56,472 bases of DNA from a virus. This document shows, one piece after another, positions 32,044 through 40,861 of the stretch. The notes below the pieces were generated by a model. It made no database searches. It was not told where the DNA came from and saw only the letters and a program-made list of their open reading frames with translations. The stretch covers positions 1 to 56,472 of the IMG/VR virus record IMGVR_UViG_3300019926_000239; one strand, written 5' to 3'. The position numbers and the translations under genes were made by a program. How positions within the stretch are numbered: position 1 is the stretch's first letter; each line of letters starts with the position of its first letter.

Positions 32044-32640
32044 ATGTCGGAGGAAAACGACCGCACCCAGGTGGGCGCACGTGTGGATACGGAAATCTAC
32101 GAACGGTTCAAAGAGTATAGCGAGAGCGAAACCGGGAAATCCTCAAAGGGCGTCGGGGAAACTCTTGAGAAGGCGATGCTTGAGTATATGGACGACGACC
32201 GGTTGAGCCGCATCGAAAACAAGGTTGACCGCCTACTCGATGGCAGCACCCAAAAAGAAAAAACGCCAAAAACGGGCGACCCGTCACGGCGTGAGAAGCG
32301 GTTAAGGCAGATTGAGTCCGACCTCGCCGGTGAGGACGAGGTGGTTACGCAAGAGGATGTCAACGACCTCATCCGTAAGCACGCCGGTGGCAGCAAGCCG
32401 ACGCTACGTGAGTATAACCGGCGGCTACGTGAGCGCAAGAGCGTGTTCCCGCGCCCGAACCACGACTCGATAGTTTACACGGATGCCGAACGTTTTGTTC
32501 GTGAGGTGAACGAACTCGCGGAGAGCAAGAGCCTCCGACCGGCAACGTATGAGGAGACAGTCGAGCGGTATGGGCGCGCGTGGTGGCAGCGGCACCTTCC
32601 GGCAAGCGATGAGCCGGACGACGACCGTGCGTTCTCATAG
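32044..32640 (+). CDS. Ribbon-helix-helix DNA-binding protein, 198 aa
   Basis: N-terminal residues 8-55 (TQVGARVDTEIYERFKEYSE, SSKGVGETLEKAMLEY) fit the RHH fold of CopG/MetJ-type regulators. A short coiled segment and a basic C-terminal region (REYNRRLRERKSVF) follow; the C-terminal half is absent from simple RHH regulators and may bind another partner. The tandem repeat upstream is a likely target. The gene is alone in its transcription unit. Confidence 0.75.
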   Translation: MSEENDRTQVGARVDTEIYERFKEYSESETGKSSKGVGETLEKAMLEYMDDDRLSRIENKVDRLLDGSTQKEKTPKTGDPSRREKRLRQIESDLAGEDEVVTQEDVNDLIRKHAGGSKPTLREYNRRLRERKSVFPRPNHDSIVYTDAERFVREVNELAESKSLRPATYEETVERYGRAWWQRHLPASDEPDDDRAFS

Positions 32641-32670
32641 GGCTAAATTTAAGGCGGCGTGGCGTTTACG

Positions 32671-32726
32671 TGTGTGTGAGTGCCGAGGTGGTTTCCGGTA
32701 AAGGGTTCACCTCACACACACTTTTT
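32671..32726 (+). terminator. Hairpin terminator after RHH gene
   Basis: TGTGTGTGAG (32671-32680) pairs perfectly with CTCACACACA (32711-32720), followed by CTTTTT. The loop holds GGGTTCACCTCAC, the reverse complement of the shared leader's Shine-Dalgarno block, perhaps a decayed reverse promoter. The rest of the gap to 32876 is GC-rich with no gene. Confidence 0.55.
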
Positions 32727-32876
32727 ACCGCCGCCGCCTCGGCGTCTCATTTAACACGAGTCCCATACCGTGTTCACCTCCCTTTGGCGCGGCGGCACGT
32801 GCGCGGGCAACCGCGTCACCGCCGCGTTTTCCTACTTACTCGAACACTAACCCACGGAAGGCGCGGGGCTACGCCA

Positions 32877-32933
32877 CCATAAGGTATAAGTGATACCGCC
32901 ACGGACGATAAGGTAGAAGGTGAGGTGAACCAG
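32877..32933 (+). promoter_or_regulatory. Shared promoter and leader, type I
   Basis: CATAAGGTATAAGTGATACC, then GCCACGGACGATAAGGTAG and AAGGTGAGGTGAACCAG before the ATG at 32934. The upstream AACCCACGGAAGGCG is shared with 40460. Confidence 0.75.
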
Positions 32934-34016
32934 ATGCAACAAAGCGAACCACTAAGAGAAATACTCGGCAACCTCGCGGATGAGTACGCCGAAGGCAACC
33001 CCGACGTACAATTCGACGACCAACCCCGCATCAGCACGGACGGCGAAACCATATACGTGAACCCGGAGTTCGCGGATATGCTTGGCATCGACGTAAGCGC
33101 CGCGAACGAGTTCCGCCTCGTACGCAACACCCTCAACCATGAGGTTGCGCACGAACTATATAGCGACCTCGAAGCCAAAGAGGAGTTCGGCGCGCGGTAC
33201 GAGGACGAGGGTTACACGCAAGTAGCCGGCACCGTTCTCAACATACTCGAAGATGCGTACATCGACGCGCGCCGGCTTAGTGAGTACCCAGGGCTACGGC
33301 AAGCGCAAGCGTTCTTCGCGGAGAACCAGATGGACGAGGACGTGAGCGAAAAGCCCACCGGCGAAGCACTACTCACAAGCATCCACCAGATAGCCCTCGG
33401 CGGGCGTGTCAACGGCATCAAGGACGCGGATGAGGTGGTGCGCGACTTTGCGGCTTGGGTACGCCCACGCGTGGTCGAGGTGCGCCGCACACACACCCAG
33501 GACGAACGCGTTGCGCTTGCGGCGGAGGTCACGGATAAGGTCACGGAACTCCTCGACCAACACGGCACCCAGGAACCCGACCTTAGCGACCTCCTCGACG
33601 CACTCGATAGCATGAGCGGCGGCGAACTACCGGACGACGCCGAAATCGAGAACGCGGAACCGCTAACCGACGAGGAGATGCCCGACATGGATGGTGCGGC
33701 GATGCCCGACATGGACGCCGAGGACATGGGTGAGGGTGAGAGTGAGCAAGCCGGCGGTGGCGAGTGCGACGGTGAGGGTGAGGGCGACGAGGGCGATGGT
33801 GAGGGTGGCAGCGGCGACGGCGACGGTGAGGAGGGCGACGGCGCGGAAGGTGAGGAGGGTGATGAGGGCGATGGTAGCGCCGGCGACGAGGATGGCGGTG
33901 AGTACGGTGAGGGTGAGGGTGACGCCAACGGCGGCGGTACACCGGACGAGGAGATGAGGGACATCGACTCACTACTCGACGGGCGTAACCCCGCCGACCT
34001 CAAGATAACCGAGTAG
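32934..34016 (+). CDS. CobT-N-like HExxH metalloprotein with acidic tail, 360 aa
   Basis: Residues 65-75 read TLNHEVAHELY, giving H69-E70-x-x-H73, and ILEDAYIDARR follows with E106-D107. This pairing (HExxH then N-x-x-E-D) is typical of the N-terminal part of CobT/VWA-associated proteins. The second half is a very long Gly/Glu/Asp-rich region (about 225-335). In usual proteins a VWA domain follows in the same chain; here it is in the next gene. Expected to act with the VWA protein and MoxR ATPase. Metal-dependent activity is inferred. Confidence 0.7.
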   Translation: MQQSEPLREILGNLADEYAEGNPDVQFDDQPRISTDGETIYVNPEFADMLGIDVSAANEFRLVRNTLNHEVAHELYSDLEAKEEFGARYEDEGYTQVAGTVLNILEDAYIDARRLSEYPGLRQAQAFFAENQMDEDVSEKPTGEALLTSIHQIALGGRVNGIKDADEVVRDFAAWVRPRVVEVRRTHTQDERVALAAEVTDKVTELLDQHGTQEPDLSDLLDALDSMSGGELPDDAEIENAEPLTDEEMPDMDGAAMPDMDAEDMGEGESEQAGGGECDGEGEGDEGDGEGGSGDGDGEEGDGAEGEEGDEGDGSAGDEDGGEYGEGEGDANGGGTPDEEMRDIDSLLDGRNPADLKITE

Positions 34017-34174
34017 GTACCGCGTGGTGCCGCGGCGCGCCGCGCCCGCGCGCACCTAACGGTCGATATACGAGTTTTCACGCGCTAACGTATGTTCGCG
34101 TATGCCCTTAGACTATGACACCGCGCCGTACCGGACTTTTTCGTGGACTATGAGGCACACGCGCACATATCTAA

Positions 34175-34233
34175 GCATAAGGTATAAGTGGTACCGCCAC
34201 GGACGATAAGGCAGAAGGTGAGGTGAACCCAAG
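34175..34233 (+). promoter_or_regulatory. Shared promoter and leader, type I
   Basis: CATAAGGTATAAGTGGTACC, then GCCACGGACGATAAGGCAG and AAGGTGAGGTGAACCCAAG before the ATG at 34234. Confidence 0.75.
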
Positions 34234-35394
34234 ATGGCAAAACTAACAGACGGCAGCGAAACGATAGCAAGCAACCTAACGCCCAAAGAGGTGCGCGCGC
34301 TACGCAACCGCGGCGTTGAGGTGTCGATGGAGATAACGCAAGAGTCCGGCACCGGCGCGGGCGACGAGGAGGAAATCGAGGACGAGAAGGACGAACTCGA
34401 CGAACTCGATGAGGAGGGTGAGAACACCGAGTGGCATGGTGTGGATGAGGATGAGGATTATGAGAGCGCAAGCCGTAGCGACCGCCGCCGCGTTGAGCGC
34501 GCACAACGTGAGGCGGACAAGAACGAGACGCCACTCGGCAAGCGCATCAACGACCGCGACGAGCGCATCACCGGCGGCGATAACCCGTACTACAACAACG
34601 AACAACTACGTGAGGAGATGGCGGACAACAACATGATAACGGACGTGCGCCGGGCGTTCGAGAAGTTCGCCACCGAGGACGTTAAGCGCCGGGAAACCAG
34701 CGGCGACCGCCTCAACATGAGAGCCGCCACCCGGCACCTAAGCGGCGACTACTCCGAGCGCCACGTTTACGAGAGCGAATACACCGCGGCAACCGGTGGG
34801 CGCACGATAGGCGTGGCACTCGACATAAGCGGCAGCATGGACGGCATACGCATCAAGCAAGCCAAGATGGCACTCGCCTCACTTGCGGAAGCCGCCGATG
34901 CGATAGGCGATGAGTTAGTGGCAAGCGGCTACACGACGGCGGACACCTCGACCGGTGCCGAGGACATCCGAACGCCACTCATCACGGCACCAGGTGAGTC
35001 GTTCCGATACAAGCACCTCGACAGCGTGGCACCCAACGGCTACACGCCCACGGCGTGCGGCATCAACGACGCCGCCGACCTACTACGCGACGAGGGCGGC
35101 AAAGAACTCGTCCTGGTGTGTATTACGGACGGCGTGCCGACGCACGACCTCGAAGGCAACCACCTCGGCGACGGTGCCACGGAGGCGGTTGAGGACGCGG
35201 CACGCCTCACCAACAAACTACGCGCGGAGGGCATCAAGGTGTTCGGCATAGGCATCGGCGGCGCACGACGCGACCTTATGCGTGAGATGTTCGGTGAGAG
35301 CGGGTTCGTTATGACCACCAGCGACCAACTTGCGGACGACTTGGTTGAGATGTACGAAGACCAACTCGACATCGAGCGCCCGCACTCGTTCTAA
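34234..35394 (+). CDS. VWA (von Willebrand A) domain protein, 386 aa
   Basis: A full MIDAS metal site is visible: D197-x-S199-x-S201 in LDISGSMDG, the Thr of YTPTACG (T273) and D299 in CITDGVPTHD. The N-terminal part is acidic and helical, with LNMRAATRHLSGDYSER before the VWA domain. Such proteins work with MoxR AAA+ ATPases in protein or cofactor remodelling. The C-terminus ends after a standard VWA helix. It has its own copy of the shared promoter. Confidence 0.85.
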   Translation: MAKLTDGSETIASNLTPKEVRALRNRGVEVSMEITQESGTGAGDEEEIEDEKDELDELDEEGENTEWHGVDEDEDYESASRSDRRRVERAQREADKNETPLGKRINDRDERITGGDNPYYNNEQLREEMADNNMITDVRRAFEKFATEDVKRRETSGDRLNMRAATRHLSGDYSERHVYESEYTAATGGRTIGVALDISGSMDGIRIKQAKMALASLAEAADAIGDELVASGYTTADTSTGAEDIRTPLITAPGESFRYKHLDSVAPNGYTPTACGINDAADLLRDEGGKELVLVCITDGVPTHDLEGNHLGDGATEAVEDAARLTNKLRAEGIKVFGIGIGGARRDLMREMFGESGFVMTTSDQLADDLVEMYEDQLDIERPHSF

Positions 35395-35658
35395 CGCCGC
35401 CACCCGCCGCACCGCACCGCACCGCACTACTCTTTTCCCCGACCTCCTCGACTCGACGCCGGCAGCGGTTTCTATATGTTGAGGTTGGGCATGGATACCG
35501 ACGAGATGTAGTCCTCGACGTGGCGATGAGGTCGTCGAGACTCCTCGTACGTGGTTGAACGGCGCGGTGGGCGCGGGCACGCGCGGTTCCACGCGGTGAT
35601 ATGCGGGCGATATTGCGGTGGTCGAGGGGCACCCCGCCGCCGTATGGCGATTGCCCCA
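35395..35658. other. Gene-free stretch between the VWA and MoxR genes
   Basis: No convincing gene on either strand. It starts with a short tandem repeat of ACCGC (35411-35425) and a T-rich spot (CTCTTTTCC) that may end the VWA transcript. The middle (35470-35560) has TTCTATATGTTG, resembling a TATA element, but only short frames follow. The end carries the GC-rich repeat at 35571 and the MoxR promoter. Confidence 0.4.
35571..35598. repeat. GC-rich intergenic repeat
   Basis: GCGCGGGCACGCGCGGTTCC followed by ACGCGGTG. Same motif as near 6635 and 40434. Confidence 0.55.
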
Positions 35659-35719
35659 CCATAAGGTATAAGTAGTACCGCGGTGAATGGACGAATGCGA
35701 GCAAAGAGGTGAACCCAAG
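35659..35719 (+). promoter_or_regulatory. Shared promoter and leader, type II
   Basis: CCATAAGGTATAAGTAGTAC, then CGCGGTGAATGGACGAATG and CGAGCAAAGAGGTGAACCC before the ATG at 35720. The leader matches the one at 48582 almost exactly. Confidence 0.75.
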
Positions 35720-37096
35720 ATGGCAAAAAAGAGCGACTACATCAAGGCGATAGCACAGAACGACGAGAACCCCACCGCGGACGAGATAGCCGACGAGGTT
35801 GACGAACACCTCGGGCACACGCAACGCAAACTCAAGGAACTCGCCGAGGAGGGCGAGATTGAGCGTGAGCGCGGCGGCAACGGCTACGAATACTTCCTCC
35901 CCGCGGAGGCGGAGGCGCTTGTGGGTGAGGGCGGCAGCAACGGACTCGACCGTATGCCCGTTAACCGCGGCTACGATTTCAGCAACCACCGCGTTGAGGA
36001 ACCCCACGAATACTTCTCAAGCGACGACGAGTTAGCGGAACTCAACGCGATGGTTAACGCGCGTGAGGCAACCGGCGAACCCGTGCGCGCACTCATAGAC
36101 GGCGACACCGGCACCGGCAAAACAACCCTCGCCGAAAACGTGAGCGCGCTACAAGAAGCCGCATACTTTGAGGTTCAGATGTCCCCCAACATGGACGAGG
36201 GCGACCTATTTGGTAGCCCGGCACTCGCCGGCGACGAAAGTGTGTGGGTGGACGGCACGGTTACGAAGGCGCTTATGGCAAGCGCGGCACCCGAAACCCA
36301 GGTCAAGAACGGGTGGGCGGCAGACCTCGAAAGCGCACACGACGGCACCGTGGTTCTCCTCATAGACGAGGTTAACCGCGCACCGCCACGCGCTAAGAAC
36401 GCACTCTTTAGCGCACTCGACCACCGCGGGCACGTTACGCTTGAGGGACCGCGCGCCGGTGAGGTCATAAGCGGCGACCCCCTCGACCTGGTTGTTATAG
36501 GCACCATCAACCAGGGCGATGAGTACCACGGCACGGCGCGGATGGACTTAGCCGAAAAGAGCCGGTGGACGACGAGGTTCACCAGCGAGTACCTGGCACA
36601 AGACCCCGACGGTGAGGGCGTTGAGCGCGAGGCGGAACTCTTGGTTAGCCGTAAGGGCGTTGCGCCGGAACTTGCGCGCACGATGGTCGAGACGGTTGCC
36701 CGCGTACGCAAGCGCGCCAACGACCGGAGTGACCGCGCGGTAACGTTCGGCATACCTACGCGTGCGGTGCTTGCGTGGGGCGGCACGGCACACGCCCTCG
36801 CCGAAGCCGGTCTCGACAACCCCGTGGTGCGCGCCGCGGAACGCGCGGTGGTTAAGCCGTTCTACGACAAGGCGGAACACCAGGACGCCCGCGACGAGGT
36901 TATGAGCATCATCGAGGACAAACTACACGGCGCACCCTTTGAGGCGGACGCGTACGAGGAGTTCGCCGCCGACGAGATTGTTGAGTGCGGCGAGTGCGAC
37001 TACCGCACCAGCAAGCGCCGCGCCGAGGACGAGGGCGTGATGGCGGTTATGGAGTGCCCGGAATGCGGCGGCACGGTTGAGCGTAAGAGCCGGTAA
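35720..37096 (+). CDS. MoxR-like AAA+ ATPase with N-terminal wHTH and C-terminal zinc ribbon, 458 aa
   Basis: Residues 1-70 form a winged helix (ADEIADEVDEHLGHTQRKLK). The AAA+ core has Walker A GDTGTGKT (128-135) and Walker B LIDEVNRAPP with D216-E217, then GTINQGDEY as sensor. MoxR-type features such as DLFGSPAL are present. The C-terminus adds a zinc ribbon (CGECDYRTS and CPECGG). A DNA- or RNA-reading end on a MoxR ATPase is unusual. It likely powers the VWA/metalloprotein pair encoded just upstream. Confidence 0.85.
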   Translation: MAKKSDYIKAIAQNDENPTADEIADEVDEHLGHTQRKLKELAEEGEIERERGGNGYEYFLPAEAEALVGEGGSNGLDRMPVNRGYDFSNHRVEEPHEYFSSDDELAELNAMVNAREATGEPVRALIDGDTGTGKTTLAENVSALQEAAYFEVQMSPNMDEGDLFGSPALAGDESVWVDGTVTKALMASAAPETQVKNGWAADLESAHDGTVVLLIDEVNRAPPRAKNALFSALDHRGHVTLEGPRAGEVISGDPLDLVVIGTINQGDEYHGTARMDLAEKSRWTTRFTSEYLAQDPDGEGVEREAELLVSRKGVAPELARTMVETVARVRKRANDRSDRAVTFGIPTRAVLAWGGTAHALAEAGLDNPVVRAAERAVVKPFYDKAEHQDARDEVMSIIEDKLHGAPFEADAYEEFAADEIVECGECDYRTSKRRAEDEGVMAVMECPECGGTVERKSR

Positions 37097-37188
37097 GCCA
37101 ACAACCCGCCGCGGCACCGTGCGGCACGCGGCGGCACCGGCACCACTCAACCACTACCGCACCCACCCGCGTACAACCGCACCCAACT

Positions 37189-37197
37189 CTTTTATCC
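37189..37197 (+). promoter_or_regulatory. TATA box, leaderless class
   Basis: CTTTTATCC lies 22-30 bp before the ATG at 37219. Confidence 0.5.
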
Positions 37198-37218
37198 GCG
37201 CCACTTCAATACGCACCT

Positions 37219-37731
37219 ATGGCAGACCTAACCATCGCCGACACGCGCGTAGTACGTGACCACGGGAACGAATACACCGTCGAGGTGGACGTTAAGAATG
37301 AGGGTGACGCCACCGCCGGCGGGCTACTTGAGTTCGAGTATAGCGGTGAGCGGCTATCGCAGCAATACACCAACATCGAGGGCGGACGCACCGGCACCGT
37401 ACGGGCACGCGTACCGGAACCGGCGGCGGCTAACTCGGAGACGCCCAACGTAGCCATCACGTACTCCGGTGAGGTACTCGGCAGCGTGGAACTCAAGGCT
37501 ACCACGCCACCCGACGAGAAGTACGCCACGCGTGAGGAGGTTGAGGCGCTACGCGGTGAGGTGGACGGACTCGAAAACGCGGTTGCGGAACTACGTGCCG
37601 AACTCGATGAGGTCGAGGACGAGGCAAACCAGGACGTACCGGACGGCGGCAGCGCCGACAACGGCTTGGGCGAAACCGTGGAGGAGGGCGTGAGCGTAGC
37701 GCGCCGCATCCTCAACGCGTTCAGCAAGTAG
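37219..37731 (+). CDS. Ig/CARDB-like domain plus coiled coil, 170 aa
   Basis: Residues 5-90 are a beta sandwich like CARDB (TVEVDVKNEGDATAGGLLEF and PNVAITYSGEVLGSVELKA). A coiled coil (about 100-135) and a flexible Gly/Asp stretch follow, then a short helix at the end. No signal peptide is visible, so it probably is a virion or intracellular protein. It is leaderless by its TATA spacing. Function unknown. Confidence 0.65.
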   Translation: MADLTIADTRVVRDHGNEYTVEVDVKNEGDATAGGLLEFEYSGERLSQQYTNIEGGRTGTVRARVPEPAAANSETPNVAITYSGEVLGSVELKATTPPDEKYATREEVEALRGEVDGLENAVAELRAELDEVEDEANQDVPDGGSADNGLGETVEEGVSVARRILNAFSK

Positions 37732-37793
37732 CCGGAAACCCGCATATACAACCGCGTTCGACCGCTTTTAGCCGCGTGAACCCGTGGGTGTGA

Positions 37794-37809
37794 GGGTGGA
37801 AAACCACCT
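37794..37809. terminator. Hairpin between converging genes
   Basis: GGGTGG-AAAA-CCACCT lies between the end of the forward CARDB gene and the end of the reverse wHTH gene. An upstream T-run (CGCTTTTAGCC) is near 37774. It may serve as terminator for both. Confidence 0.45.
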
Positions 37810-37822
37810 TCCACAACGGGAT

Positions 37823-38134
37823 TTACTTTGAGTTAAACCGGAATTGTTCTCGTGGGTGTCTCTCTCCACCAAACCCCTCTTTCAAGAAATCCTCGTCGTG
37901 AGGTTCCGGCGGCTTCTCCTCCGACGTGGCGCGGTAGCACCCATCCGCCGGTTGGTACACCTCACCGTCGCGCTTGAGGTCGGCAAGCAACCAGGCGAGC
38001 CGTGAGGGTGAGCCACCACCCTCCTCGACAAGCGCGTGCCGTAGGTGTTCGTACGGCACACCCTCATCCCCCTCGTCGTGTTCGTGCAAGTACCTCAACA
38101 CATCGTTCCGGTGTAATTCGTCCACCTCACTCAT
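37823..38134 (-). CDS. Winged-helix regulator, 103 aa
   Basis: ATG at 38134 (MSEVDELHRNDVLRYL) is preferred; an ATG 15 bases upstream is possible. Residues 8-70 match a winged helix (VPYEHLRHALVEEGG, LAWLLADLKRDGEVYQ). The tail is polar. A TTAAGG element about 28 bp upstream suggests a leaderless start. It diverges from the AbrB-like gene at 38194, a common arrangement for paired regulators. Confidence 0.7.
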   Translation of the reverse strand: MSEVDELHRNDVLRYLHEHDEGDEGVPYEHLRHALVEEGGGSPSRLAWLLADLKRDGEVYQPADGCYRATSEEKPPEPHDEDFLKEGFGGERHPREQFRFNSK

Positions 38135-38193
38135 ATCGTTATCGTGCATCCCGTTAGCCTTAAGCGCACCGGCGTATTACTGAATAATACAAT

Positions 38194-38655
38194 ATGGGTG
38201 AACCCGAACCCCTACTCGACGCGGAGAGCAACGCCCGCTATCCCGAAGCGATAGTTGAGGAACTCGCAACACGCATCGGCGCTAAAGACCACGCCACGGT
38301 TGAGGCGTGCAACGTACCGGATGAGCCGGCGGAACCGTGCCACCTCATAATAGCCGTCACGGACGAGGAGTTCAACCCACGCGTACCGCCGGCGGTGGTG
38401 CGCCTACTCGAAAAGTATCCCACCGAGGTAGACCCCTCAAGCATCGAGGCGGACGACGCCGGCGTGCTACGCCTACGCGTGAACGTACACCAGGGCTTCA
38501 CGCCCGTCGAGCGCACCAACTTCGGCAAGTGGGGCAACTCGGTGGCGGTGAGCATACCACGCACCGCACTCGAATTAAGCCGGCTTGAGGAGGGCGACGA
38601 CCTGGTTATGAAGGCGCGGGAAAGTAGCATACTCTTGAGCAAGCCGCCGAGGTGA
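38194..38655 (+). CDS. AbrB/SpoVT-type DNA-binding protein, 153 aa
   Basis: The C-terminal 45 residues (FGKWGNSVAVSIPRTALE, LEEGDDLVM) are a swapped-hairpin AbrB domain like those of haloarchaeal regulators and antitoxins. The N-terminal 105 residues are acidic with strands and no known motif. It stands alone after a divergent promoter region and is followed four bases later by the 578-aa gene, so it might regulate that gene. Confidence 0.75.
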   Translation: MGEPEPLLDAESNARYPEAIVEELATRIGAKDHATVEACNVPDEPAEPCHLIIAVTDEEFNPRVPPAVVRLLEKYPTEVDPSSIEADDAGVLRLRVNVHQGFTPVERTNFGKWGNSVAVSIPRTALELSRLEEGDDLVMKARESSILLSKPPR

Positions 38656-38659
38656 GGCG

Positions 38660-40396
38660 ATGCAAGACACCAGCATCAGGGAAATAATCGACGTGGTTGA
38701 GGGCTTACCGGTGTGGAGTTGGCTACCGCCGCGTCCCCTCACGTCACGCGAGTTCGTTTGCGCGCTACCGGATACGCTACCGTACGCGTACGTAAACATC
38801 TACGCACTCACGGACGACGACTACAAGCCGGACGACACCTTCCGGTTGTTCCTCCTCAAGACGCCAAACCGGTACCACGCGGTGCGCAAAGGCGGCGGCG
38901 ATGTTAGGTGGTACCGTAGCGGCAGCGACGACGGCGACTTACCGATACAAGAGGCGGCGGAAAGCCTCACCCGCCAAATAGCCGAGGGCGAACGCCCGGT
39001 AACGGTGGCGATATGGGACGACTCGGAGGAGAAAGGTAAGAGCGGCGTGGCAACCCTCGACTATGAGAGCGCACCCGCGCGCCGGTACCTCAAGAGTCTC
39101 GACAACGTGAGCAAGCAACGCACACAACACACCTACGCGGCACCAGGCACTTTCGAGGGTTCGGACGGGCGCACGCAACCGGCAACCACGCGCCTACGCC
39201 TCGCCGTCGAGAGCGAACGCGAAACCGGCGCGTTGAGCGAGGAGGTCGATGAGGTGCCCGCCGCACTCGACCGCGCGGCGCGGCATACGTACCTAATGGG
39301 TGAGGAGGTGGCACCGTGGGAGGAGTTGGACGCCTCGGATGGATATGTAGCCGCAAGCCAATTCTACGTCAACGAATACGGCGATAGCCGCGACGTTAAC
39401 ACGGTAGCCGACTTACCGTACACCAGCACCCTCGAAAACGACGCCGAATTTGAGGTTTCCGGCGGCACTCTCGCGGTAGCCGACGAGGAGACGTTCGGCG
39501 GTGAGGCACAACGCACTACGTACGTGCCCACACGCGTCAACGTGGGCGATATAGTCGTCCGATATGGCGGCGGGTGGAAGCAACTACGCACCGCCGACCC
39601 GTTCGAGAGCGTAACGTATGACGGCGTGCAACCGAACGCGCTTGAGCCGGAGGATTATGAGGTCACGGAGACGATGTTACAAGAGGAGTCCGGCGGCAGC
39701 GCCACCCTCCTCAACGCGGCGGTCGAGGTGCCGCGTGACCAGGTGGATTTCAAATGGCAAGCGCCTACGGCAAGCCACGCGGAAACCAACAACATCGCCG
39801 GCACACCAACGTCCACAACCGCGCACTACACCGGCGAGGTTGAGGCGGTTATCGACGACCTCACTTCGTTATATGGCGACGAGATTGTTGACGAGATGTT
39901 CGACCGTGAGACGATACAAAGCACCCTCAACAACATCGAGACGTTGAGTGAGGCGCTTGCGGATGTGAGTGAGTCCGTTGAGCAATCCATCAAAAACCTC
40001 GCACCGGCAGCAAAGGCGGCGCGCAAGAGCGCCGAAAGCGTAGCCGATGGTATGGAAACCAGCGGCGTGGTCGAGGGTATGAACGACGCGCTTGAGGGTG
40101 TGGGCGCGGCACCCGACATCGAGGAGTTGACGGTAAGTGAGGAGTTCAAGGACGAAATCGAGGAGATACGTGAGAGCGCGCGCCTACGCCGTGAGGAGGA
40201 GTATGAGGAGGAGGGGATGCCGTATTCCATTTTTGAGGATGAGGACGATGGTGAGTATGAGGTGGTCGAAACCGGCGTCCCGGTACGCGAGTGGGGCAAC
40301 CTCACGGATATGGTGGAAGGTGAGTTCCCCGAGTTGAGCGAGGAGGAAGTTGAGCGGGTGGCGCAAGAGTTGGCGGATGTGGCGCGGGAACGGTAG
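38660..40396 (+). CDS. Large protein with WLP-type N-terminal domain and coiled coils, 578 aa
   Basis: The start (GLPVWSWLPPRPLTSREFVC, then FRLFLLKTPNRYHAVR) matches the N-terminal part of the protein encoded at 51992 (APMWAWLPGRALKPRELAA, then WFLLKTESTYTEV). The middle holds beta-rich segments, and residues about 395-460 are helical with SESVEQSIKNLAPAAKAARK. The C-terminus is strongly acidic. Likely a virion or membrane-remodelling protein, but no enzyme motif can be seen. Confidence 0.65.
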   Translation: MQDTSIREIIDVVEGLPVWSWLPPRPLTSREFVCALPDTLPYAYVNIYALTDDDYKPDDTFRLFLLKTPNRYHAVRKGGGDVRWYRSGSDDGDLPIQEAAESLTRQIAEGERPVTVAIWDDSEEKGKSGVATLDYESAPARRYLKSLDNVSKQRTQHTYAAPGTFEGSDGRTQPATTRLRLAVESERETGALSEEVDEVPAALDRAARHTYLMGEEVAPWEELDASDGYVAASQFYVNEYGDSRDVNTVADLPYTSTLENDAEFEVSGGTLAVADEETFGGEAQRTTYVPTRVNVGDIVVRYGGGWKQLRTADPFESVTYDGVQPNALEPEDYEVTETMLQEESGGSATLLNAAVEVPRDQVDFKWQAPTASHAETNNIAGTPTSTTAHYTGEVEAVIDDLTSLYGDEIVDEMFDRETIQSTLNNIETLSEALADVSESVEQSIKNLAPAAKAARKSAESVADGMETSGVVEGMNDALEGVGAAPDIEELTVSEEFKDEIEEIRESARLRREEEYEEEGMPYSIFEDEDDGEYEVVETGVPVREWGNLTDMVEGEFPELSEEEVERVAQELADVARER

Positions 40397-40401
40397 CCGG
40401 C

Positions 40402-40450
40402 GCGCGCCTACGCGCGGCACGGCGCAATATCCCGCGGTTCCACGCGGTGC
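40402..40450. repeat. GC-rich intergenic repeat
   Basis: Begins with a 24-bp block identical to 1789 (GCGCGCCTACGCGCGGCACG and on) and continues with CCCGCGGTTCCACGCGGTGC. Confidence 0.65.
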
Positions 40451-40487
40451 TTATTCCTAACCCACGGAAGGCGTAGGGGCATACACC

Positions 40488-40543
40488 CATAAGGTATAAG
40501 TAGTACCGGTACGGACGATTAAGTAGAAGGTGAGGTGAACCAA
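40488..40543 (+). promoter_or_regulatory. Shared promoter and leader, type I
   Basis: CATAAGGTATAAGTAGTACC, then GGTACGGACGATTAAGTAG and AAGGTGAGGTGAACCAA before the ATG at 40544; same core as at 6724. Confidence 0.75.
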
Positions 40544-40861
40544 ATGATAACACAAACCAGCGAACTCACGGACGCACTCGAAGCCGGCGACCGCATCGAA
40601 GTAACGTACACCAGCAACCAAAGCGGCAACCGCAAGACACTCACCGGCACCGTTGAAAGCGTAGCCGGCAGCACAACCGGCGGCTACGACTTCGGTGAGG
40701 TCAACCTTACGACGGACGAGGGCGACCAACGCCGCATCAACGCGCAACCGGTAGACGACTTCAAGGTTGAGGCGCGCGTCAACGACCTCGACACCGGCAA
40801 GCACCACACCCGCAAGATAAACGCCACCGCGACCGACGTGGGCGTTGAGGTGGTGGCGTAA
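40544..40861 (+). CDS. Small beta-barrel-like protein, 105 aa
   Basis: Contains ALEAGDRIEVTYTSNQSG and TLTGTVESVAGS, a strand pattern like an SH3/KOW barrel. Similar opening to the gene at 1932. The start follows the shared leader. The stop touches the next start. Unknown function. Confidence 0.7.
   Translation: MITQTSELTDALEAGDRIEVTYTSNQSGNRKTLTGTVESVAGSTTGGYDFGEVNLTTDEGDQRRINAQPVDDFKVEARVNDLDTGKHHTRKINATATDVGVEVVA

Noticed and set aside
33212-34081. Minus-strand Ser/Pro-rich frame opposite the CobT-like gene
   Set aside because: Reverse reading of the GGTGAGGG low-complexity acidic region.
35484-35520. Short frame after the TTCTATATG element between the VWA and MoxR genes
   Set aside because: Only a dozen codons, no ribosome site, and no similarity to neighbours.
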